DNA of 11,490 nucleotides from Acidimicrobiales bacterium. GTDB lineage: Bacteria; Actinomycetota; Acidimicrobiia; Acidimicrobiales; SZUA-35. Both the position numbers and the translations under genes were made by a program. The DNA is taken from positions 1 to 11,490 of the forward strand of contig JABDJU010000361.1 of NCBI GenBank assembly GCA_013003325.1. Reading direction: 5' to 3'. Within the stretch, counting starts at the first letter, position 1. The number at the start of each line of letters is the position of its first letter. The notes below the pieces were generated by a model. The model had not been told where the DNA came from. It did no database searches and saw only the letters and a program-made list of their open reading frames with translations. This document shows positions 6,243 through 11,490 of the stretch, in pieces.

Positions 6243-8708
6243 ATGGGTTCCGACAACGAACTGGAAGCCGAGCGGGCCTATCTCGCCGATGTGCGGGCGG
6301 CCCACGGTGCGCACGTCGATCGCGCCCGGGCGTCGGCCCGTCGGCTCGGTGACGAGGCCGCCGACGCAGCCGCCGAAGGCATTCGAGACATCATCGACGA
6401 GGACTCAGAGGCCGACACCGCAGTGAGAGCGGCGCAGGTGCGACAGACCGCAATTCGGGCCATGCATGCCGCCAATCGCGTTCGCGAGCTCGAGGGGCAG
6501 GGAACCGCTCTCGCGTTCGGTCGCTTCTCGACCGACGATGATCGTCACGTGTACGTCGGACGGCTGTCTGTGTTCGAAGGGGATCACACACTGTTGGTCG
6601 ACTGGAGAGCCTCGGCCGCCGTTCCGTTCTACCGGGCCACCCCGCTCGAGCGCTACGGCGTGAGCACCCGACGCCAGTTCCATTTTGGCGACGGAGGTGC
6701 GGACGCAGAGCTCGTGAGCTTCTCCGACGACCTCTTGAACCTGGAGGCGCTTGACCACGCGTCGTCGCTGCGGGGCGAGGCTGCGGTCCTGGCATCGGTG
6801 ACGGCGCCAACCACCGAACATATGAAGCCGGTGGTCGCTCTGATCCAGTCTGAACAGGATGCGATCATTCGAGCCAGCGCCGACACACCTCTCATCGTGC
6901 AAGGCGGGCCCGGAACCGGAAAGACCGTCGTGGCTCTACATCGCGCTGCCTACCTGCTCTATGACCAACGGGATGAGCTGTCCGACCGCGGCGTGCTGAT
7001 CGTCGGACCGACCCCTCGCTTTCTCCGCTACATCAGCAATGTTCTGCCGAGCCTCGGTGAAACCGGGGTTCTGAGCGCAACTCCGGCCGAACTGTTCCCG
7101 GCGCTGCGGGGCCACACCGAACCCCCAGAGGTCACCAAGCTCAAAGGTTCCAACGCGATGGTCGACCTGTTGAACAAGGCCGTTCGCGATCGGCAGCGCC
7201 GACCGGCTCAGGGGCTGCGGCTGTTTTATGGCGCTCGTCGAGTGACGTTGACCACGGCGACCTGCCAGGCCATCTTCGACCGGGCCCGTCGGACCTCGAC
7301 CCACAACGACGGTGCCGAACAGTTCCGCCTCGGCCTCGTCGACGCCCTCGTCGACGAGGTCTACGACCCGTCGTTCTTCTCCGTCGAGGAGGCGACCAAT
7401 ACCTTCATCGTCCACGACGAGGTTCAGCGCTACCTGCTGCGTCACTGGCCCACCCTGACTCCGGAACAGTGCTTGAACGACCTCTTCGGCTCCGACGCCC
7501 TATTGCGCTTGGCCTCGAGAGGAGCCGACTTCACCCCCGCCGAGATCGCGTCGCTGCGACGGCCGCGGACGAGAGAGCGTGACCTCCGCGCCCGTCGCTG
7601 GTCCGACGGTGATATCCCGTTGCTGGACGAGCTCGAATCGCTCCTCGGACAGCGGGCCACCGAACTCACCCAGAGTGCTCGAAGCCGTGAACGTGATGTC
7701 GAGGATGAGTTCGAGCTCGCCGCCGCCCTGGACGAGACGGACACGGTGATGTCCGAGGATGGGACCGTGCTCCGTCGAAAGCGGGTCATCGGGACACTCG
7801 ACCTCGACGATGCCGACGTGCGCTCCCTGAGCGACCCGGATCATGCAGACACTTCGGCTGAGGACACCGGACCAGATCCGGGCACGCTCGTCGACCGGTT
7901 TCGGGGCGACCGGGGCGCAATGGTCGGCGACGTTGACCCGTTCGAACTCGTGCCCGACGACGTTGATGATCTCGGCTCTGAGGGTGTGACCGTTGTCGAG
8001 CTCGCTGCCGGCGAGAGAACGTTCCGGTTCGGTCACGTGATCGTCGACGAGGCCCAGGACCTGTCGGCCATGCAGTGGCGAATGATCATCCGTCGGGCAG
8101 AGCCAGGGTGCGTGACGGCGGTGGGAGATCTGGCCCAACGCACGCTCGGCGTAGCCGACAAGTGGCGCGACATCATGCCCGATGTCGGACCGATCAATGA
8201 GATGCAACTGACGACCAACTACCGCTCGCCTGAGGAGGTACTTCGCCCGGCGTCGGAGGTACTCAAGACCTACGCTCCTGGCCTCAGCATGCCGCGTGCC
8301 CTCCGCAGGTCGGGGATTCCGACCAGCTTGCGTTCGGTGCGCGACGGAGATGTAGCCCGAGCGATCGTGGATTTGCTGAAGGGTCATTCATCCGATGAGC
8401 CCCGCATCGTCGCCTGCATCTATCCCGATGCCGTCGCCGATCGTGTTGCACGAGCGTGCGAGCGTGCCCAGCCTGCAGCCCAGGAGCTGGGCTTCGAGCT
8501 GGTGCCGATGAGGGCCGGCGACTGTAGGGGGCTCGAGTTCGATGCCTCGGTCATCGTGGGCCCCGAAGCCTTCGCTCGGGACCCGGCCGGTCGGACGCTG
8601 CTGTTCGTGGCCCTCACCCGCGCCACCCACTGGAGTGCTGCGCTCTCCCTATCCGCACCATCGGCTGACCTGTGCCGAATCTTCACGCATCGGTCGGCCT
8701 CTGGTTGA
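6243..8708 (+). CDS. helD: HelD-type superfamily 1 helicase, RNA polymerase recycling motor
   Basis: UvrD/Rep-like ATPase of the HelD family, which binds RNA polymerase and releases stalled or non-productive complexes; some actinobacterial members (HelR) also give rifamycin tolerance. The protein has 821 residues from ATG 6243. A helical, charged N-terminus (about 1-85) matches the coiled coil that enters the polymerase secondary channel. Helicase motifs: Walker A GGPGTGKT at 221-228, the HelD-typical GPTPRFLRYISNVLPSLGE after it, Walker B VDEAQDL at 601-607, TAVGDLAQRT and TNYRSPEEVL downstream, GLEFDASVIVGPE, and VALTRATH at 789-796. An acidic, low-complexity stretch (about 497-590) precedes Walker B. 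GTG 6237 is an alternative start (two residues longer) with a weak GGTGGG 8 nt upstream; ATG 6243 is preferred from TACCCT spacing. Whether it is HelD-like or HelR-like in function cannot be told from sequence. Confidence 0.93.
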   Translation: MGSDNELEAERAYLADVRAAHGAHVDRARASARRLGDEAADAAAEGIRDIIDEDSEADTAVRAAQVRQTAIRAMHAANRVRELEGQGTALAFGRFSTDDDRHVYVGRLSVFEGDHTLLVDWRASAAVPFYRATPLERYGVSTRRQFHFGDGGADAELVSFSDDLLNLEALDHASSLRGEAAVLASVTAPTTEHMKPVVALIQSEQDAIIRASADTPLIVQGGPGTGKTVVALHRAAYLLYDQRDELSDRGVLIVGPTPRFLRYISNVLPSLGETGVLSATPAELFPALRGHTEPPEVTKLKGSNAMVDLLNKAVRDRQRRPAQGLRLFYGARRVTLTTATCQAIFDRARRTSTHNDGAEQFRLGLVDALVDEVYDPSFFSVEEATNTFIVHDEVQRYLLRHWPTLTPEQCLNDLFGSDALLRLASRGADFTPAEIASLRRPRTRERDLRARRWSDGDIPLLDELESLLGQRATELTQSARSRERDVEDEFELAAALDETDTVMSEDGTVLRRKRVIGTLDLDDADVRSLSDPDHADTSAEDTGPDPGTLVDRFRGDRGAMVGDVDPFELVPDDVDDLGSEGVTVVELAAGERTFRFGHVIVDEAQDLSAMQWRMIIRRAEPGCVTAVGDLAQRTLGVADKWRDIMPDVGPINEMQLTTNYRSPEEVLRPASEVLKTYAPGLSMPRALRRSGIPTSLRSVRDGDVARAIVDLLKGHSSDEPRIVACIYPDAVADRVARACERAQPAAQELGFELVPMRAGDCRGLEFDASVIVGPEAFARDPAGRTLLFVALTRATHWSAALSLSAPSADLCRIFTHRSASG

Positions 8709-8792
8709 GCCGCAGCCGGTCGTTGTGCCGCTCATACCCGACGTTCGCCTGAGGTCACACCGTGCGGTCGGCTGGCCTGCGGCTTCGCTCGG

Positions 8793-8798
8793 TACACT
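8793..8798 (+). promoter_or_regulatory. -10 box TACACT for the def operon (likely leaderless)
   Basis: TACACT within GGTACACT fits TAnnnT well and lies 9 nt before ATG 8808. This is the likely promoter of def-fmt-rsmB, with an mRNA starting at or just before the ATG. The only purine run before the ATG is a short AGG at 3-nt spacing. No clear -35 was seen in the 99-nt gap after the helD-like gene. Confidence 0.55.
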
Positions 8799-8807
8799 GA
8801 GCAGGCG

Positions 8808-9332
8808 ATGAGAGGCCGTTCCATAGAGGTAGAGGGCGAAGCCCCGTTCGACATCCGCAAGTTCGGTGACCCGGTGCTGCGAACCCGCGCCGGTGAGGTC
8901 GACGACATCGATGGGACACTGGTGCGCGTCGTCGACGACATGCTCGAGACCATGTACGCCGAACCGGGCCTCGGTCTGGCCGCCCCCCAGGTCGGCATAA
9001 GCAAGCGCCTATTTGTGTACGACATTGGCGAGGGTCCTCATGCGATCGTGAATCCCGAGATCGTGGAATCAGACGGCGAATGGGCCTTTGAAGAAGGCTG
9101 CCTCTCGGTCCCTGGGCTTTCGTGGGAGATCATCCGGCCTAAGGAGATCCACCTGATCGGCTACGACCTCGACGGCAACGAGGTTTCGATCGAGGCCGAC
9201 GAGCTTCTGTCGCGGTGTTTCCAGCACGAGCTCGACCACCTGGATGGCAAGCTCCTCATCGACCACCTCGAGGGGGAGATCCGCAAGGAAGCGATGCGGA
9301 CCGTGCGGGAGATCTTTCTCGGTGGGCTCTAG
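8808..9332 (+). CDS. def: Peptide deformylase
   Basis: Metalloenzyme that removes the formyl group from N-terminal formyl-methionine of new proteins at the ribosome. All three signature blocks are intact in the 174-residue protein: GLGLAAPQVG at 54-63, EGCLSVPG at 96-103 with metal ligand Cys98, and QHELDHLDG at 139-147 with ligands His140 and His144 and catalytic Glu141. The family core starts at about residue 15 (DIRKFGDPVLR), leaving a short 14-residue extension. ATG 8808 is supported by the TACACT box upstream. The gene opens a def-fmt-rsmB cluster, a common bacterial arrangement; fmt begins 20 nt after its stop. Confidence 0.97.
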   Translation: MRGRSIEVEGEAPFDIRKFGDPVLRTRAGEVDDIDGTLVRVVDDMLETMYAEPGLGLAAPQVGISKRLFVYDIGEGPHAIVNPEIVESDGEWAFEEGCLSVPGLSWEIIRPKEIHLIGYDLDGNEVSIEADELLSRCFQHELDHLDGKLLIDHLEGEIRKEAMRTVREIFLGGL

Positions 9333-9352
9333 GCATCGGCGGGGCACTACCG

Positions 9353-10228
9353 GTGGGTCCATTCGTTTACCTGGGGACGCCTGAGGAGGCTGTTCCACCC
9401 CTGCAGGCTCTCCACGCCGCTGGCCACGAAATCGTATTGGTTGTCACCCGGGCCGACGCCCGTCGTCGTCGCCACCGTCCGCCCGAACCCTCACCGGTCA
9501 AGGTCGCGGCCCAGGAACTCGGGTTGCCGGTGAGCCACTCGTTGGATGATGTACTGACCTGCGGTGCCCGCCGCGGCATCGTGGTCGCCTTCGGCCTGAT
9601 CGTGCCGTCACACATGCTCGAGGCGGTCCCGATGGTCAATCTCCACTTCTCTCGATTGCCGCGGTGGCGCGGTGCGGCTCCCGTGGAACGGGCGATCCTG
9701 GCGGGCGATACCGAAACCGCAGTGGCGGTCATGGAGATGGAAGCCGGTCTGGATACCGGTCCGATTCATGCCGAGAGACCGGTGACCATCGACCCCCGGG
9801 ATACCGCTGAATCACTCCGCGAGCGCCTCGTTGCGGTCGGCACTGAGCTCCTGATCGAGACCATCGAAGGTGAAATGCGAACCGAGCCGATCCGTCAAGA
9901 AGGTGAGGTCATCTATGCCCAGAAGATCACCGCCGATGATCGGAGGATCGACTGGTCCGCGACGGCGCGGGCAATCGATGCTCAGGTTCGGATCGGCCGG
10001 GCCCATACCACCTTCAGGGGTGATCGATTCCTGATCTGGGCCTCCGAAGTTCTACCGATCGAAGTGGGGGAACCGGGACTGCTGGTGAAGAGGGACTCCA
10101 AGCTTCTGGTCGGCGCTGGATCGGGTGCGCTGGAACTGGTCGAGGTCCAGCCGGCCAGCCGGCCCCGCATGAGCGCCCAGGCGTGGTGGAACGGTGCTCA
10201 GCCGGAGGGATCGAGGCTCGGATCATGA
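9353..10228 (+). CDS. fmt: Methionyl-tRNA formyltransferase
   Basis: Transfers a formyl group from 10-formyltetrahydrofolate to Met-tRNA(fMet) for translation initiation. The N-terminus VYLGTPEEAVPPLQAL, then SPVKVAAQELGLPVS, NLHFSRLPRWRGAAPVERAI and GLDTGPI, is classical. The catalytic triad is Asn96, His98 and Asp134, with the same spacing as Asn108, His110 and Asp146 of the E. coli enzyme. The C-terminal tRNA-binding domain follows (KITADDRRIDWSATA, ending in LVEVQPASRPRMSAQAW). At 291 residues it is slightly shorter than the usual 305-315. GTG 9353 is the only start that gives a proper N-terminus; GGCGGGG lies 8 nt upstream. Its TGA overlaps the rsmB ATG as ATGA, implying translational coupling. 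Confidence 0.97.
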   Translation: MGPFVYLGTPEEAVPPLQALHAAGHEIVLVVTRADARRRRHRPPEPSPVKVAAQELGLPVSHSLDDVLTCGARRGIVVAFGLIVPSHMLEAVPMVNLHFSRLPRWRGAAPVERAILAGDTETAVAVMEMEAGLDTGPIHAERPVTIDPRDTAESLRERLVAVGTELLIETIEGEMRTEPIRQEGEVIYAQKITADDRRIDWSATARAIDAQVRIGRAHTTFRGDRFLIWASEVLPIEVGEPGLLVKRDSKLLVGAGSGALELVEVQPASRPRMSAQAWWNGAQPEGSRLGS

Positions 10229-11301
10229 GCGATGGGGTGACGTCACGGCGCCTCGCCCTCGATGTCTTGGAGCGGATCGATCGCGATGGGGCCTATGCCA
10301 ACCTCGTCTTACGCCCCGCACTGGATTCGTCCGTGCTGTCCACTCGAGACAAGGCCCTGGTGACCGAGCTCGTCTACGGCAGCACCAGGATGCGGCGCGC
10401 CCTCGATGCGATCGTTGAACCCTTTCTCGCCGTCTCGGTCGATCATCACGTTCGCGCTGCACTTCGGCTCGGGGCCTATCAACTCCACTTCTTGAGGATT
10501 CCGGCGCATGCGGCGGTGTCAGCCACCGTAGGCGCAACGAGGAAGCGGCCCCGCGGCCTTGTGAACGCCGTCCTGCGCAAGGTTGCTTCAGTCGAGCCGA
10601 CCTTCGATGGCGACGCCGTTCGGCTCAGCTACCCCGACTGGATCGTCGATCGCTTGACGGCTGACCTCGGCGCCCCCGATGCCCTCCGGGTTTTGGAGGC
10701 CATGAACGAACCGCTCGACGCTCACGTTCGAACCGATGGCTATGTGCAGGATCGAGCCAGTCAGGACGTGGTCGGGCTTGTCGACGCATCAGCGGGGGAT
10801 GTGGTACTCGATGTATGCGCCGCCCCGGGCGGGAAGGCCACCGGCATCGCTGGTTCAGGAGCCAAGGTGATCGCCGGCGACGTTCATCTCCGGCGCTGCG
10901 GCCTGATATCCAAGAACGCCCGGTCGACCGGAACGGTCGTAGCTGTGGTAGCCGCCGATGCCACGAGCTTTCCGGTTCGAGCCGGCGCCGCCGACATTGT
11001 CCTCATCGACGCGCCGTGTTCGGGCCTGGGAAGCCTGCGACGGCGTCCCGACGCCCGATGGCGGATCGATCCCGAGGCCCCCGACCGTCTGAGCCTGCTG
11101 CAGAAGAGGCTCGTGGCAGGAGCCTTGCCCCTCGTCCGACCCGGCGGTCGCCTGATCTACAGCGTCTGCACGCTCACCAACGCGGAGACCTCCGCCGTGG
11201 CAGCCGAGATTCCTTGGGAACCGCTGGGGCAGGCAACGATTCGATTCCCCGACGAAAACGGTGACGGGATGTGGAGCCAGGTGTTCCTCGCTCCGGGCTA
11301 G
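10225..11301 (+). CDS. rsmB: 16S rRNA m5C methyltransferase RsmB-like, apparently lacking the inter-domain RNA-binding segment
   Basis: SAM-dependent RsmB/Sun-family enzyme that makes 5-methylcytosine in 16S rRNA (C967 in E. coli). Residues about 5-130 form the NusB-like RNA-binding domain. The Rossmann methyltransferase starts near 190: SAM motif I VLDVCAAPGGKA at 194-205, motif IV DAPCSG with Cys265, and motif VI YSVCTL with catalytic Cys315; both cysteines are kept. At 358 residues it is about 70 shorter than E. coli RsmB (429). Most of the gap appears in one place: MNEPLDAHVRTDGYVQDRAS (residues 160-179) runs almost straight from the end of the helical region to the VQD-x-ASQ strand, without the usual RvN-containing ferredoxin-like segment. 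The usual C-terminal H-x-x-x-DGFF-like end is also altered to DENGDGMWSQVFLAPG. ATG 10225 overlaps the fmt stop in ATGA. Confidence 0.94.
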   Translation: MSDGVTSRRLALDVLERIDRDGAYANLVLRPALDSSVLSTRDKALVTELVYGSTRMRRALDAIVEPFLAVSVDHHVRAALRLGAYQLHFLRIPAHAAVSATVGATRKRPRGLVNAVLRKVASVEPTFDGDAVRLSYPDWIVDRLTADLGAPDALRVLEAMNEPLDAHVRTDGYVQDRASQDVVGLVDASAGDVVLDVCAAPGGKATGIAGSGAKVIAGDVHLRRCGLISKNARSTGTVVAVVAADATSFPVRAGAADIVLIDAPCSGLGSLRRRPDARWRIDPEAPDRLSLLQKRLVAGALPLVRPGGRLIYSVCTLTNAETSAVAAEIPWEPLGQATIRFPDENGDGMWSQVFLAPG

Positions 11302-11490
11302 GCGTTGGTGGGGAACCCGAGGTTTACCTCACTGTCGGCCGGGTCGGGCCAGCGGGCGGTGATCACCTTCGGGCGGGTGTAGAAGCGCAGCCCCTCCGGC
11401 CCGTACATGGTGGTGTCGCCGAAGAAACTGTCGTTCCATCCGCCGAAGCTGTGGTAGCCCACCGGAACCGGGATCGGTACGTTGATGCCG
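11298..11490 (-). CDS. mmsA: Methylmalonate-semialdehyde dehydrogenase (CoA-acylating), C-terminal fragment
   Basis: Only the last 63 residues are in the window; the rest lies beyond the right edge. The minus-strand reading gives GINVPIPVPVGYHSFGGWND, then DTTMYGPEGLRFYTRPKV, then RWPDPADSEVNLGFPTNA and a TAG stop. This is the hallmark C-terminus of MmsA/IolA, the aldehyde dehydrogenase-superfamily enzyme that converts malonate or methylmalonate semialdehyde to acetyl-CoA or propionyl-CoA in valine or myo-inositol breakdown. The catalytic Cys and NAD-binding parts are outside the window, so activity and the valine-versus-inositol role cannot be judged. It converges on rsmB and overlaps its final 4 bases. 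Confidence 0.94.
   Translation of the reverse strand, partial: GINVPIPVPVGYHSFGGWNDSFFGDTTMYGPEGLRFYTRPKVITARWPDPADSEVNLGFPTNA

Noticed and set aside
8709..8783. GCCGCAG and CTGCGGC arms 61 nt apart after the helD-like gene
   Set aside because: The arms are short and far apart in GC-rich DNA; not convincing as a terminator.
1..11490. Defence island, mobile element, CRISPR array, biosynthetic cluster or RNA gene
   Set aside because: I found no transposase, integrase, direct-repeat array, attachment site, tRNA or rRNA signature. The helicase is HelD-type by its motifs, not a defence helicase.

Overview
The window is GC-rich, densely packed chromosomal DNA from an actinobacterium, probably class Acidimicrobiia or a near relative. 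The group is supported by three things: a mycothione reductase (mycothiol is an actinobacterial thiol), an actinobacterial-style HelD RNA-polymerase motor, and several start codons sitting 7-9 nt behind a TAnnnT -10 box, the layout of leaderless mRNAs. The class-level placement is inference. I see no insertion sequence, prophage, CRISPR array, tRNA or rRNA.

Layout, left to right. (1) Bases 1-1935, plus strand: mycothione reductase (first few codons off the left edge), a strong hairpin just behind its stop, then a small membrane-anchored protein of unknown function. (2) Bases 2046-2888, plus strand: a PAS plus degenerate GGDEF protein that has lost the catalytic signature but keeps an RxxD motif at I-site spacing. 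(3) Bases 2895-5113, minus strand: a two-gene unit of a Cof-type HAD phosphatase followed 2 nt later by a secreted beta-propeller-like protein with a short RTX-like, cysteine-bearing tail. It converges on the GGDEF gene with only 6 nt between the stops. (4) Bases 5114-5459: a 346-nt divergent intergenic region with a perfect 8+8 palindrome and a 7+7 inverted repeat, the main regulatory-looking DNA here. (5) Bases 5460-8708, plus strand: a J-domain protein and then a HelD-type helicase. (6) Bases 8808-11301, plus strand: def, fmt and rsmB, with fmt and rsmB overlapping in ATGA. (7) Bases 11298-11490, minus strand: the C-terminal end of a CoA-acylating methylmalonate-semialdehyde dehydrogenase, whose stop shares a CTAG with the rsmB stop.

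Functionally, most of the window is housekeeping: thiol redox balance, N-terminal formyl-methionine handling (Fmt adds the formyl group, Def removes it), 16S rRNA methylation and RNA-polymerase recycling. The less ordinary parts are the probable c-di-GMP-binding pseudo-GGDEF, the HAD plus secreted propeller pair, the J-domain protein with a family-unknown C-terminal half, and an RsmB that appears to lack the RNA-binding subdomain between its NusB-like and methyltransferase parts. I found no convincing complete new multi-gene system; these are leads of moderate interest.
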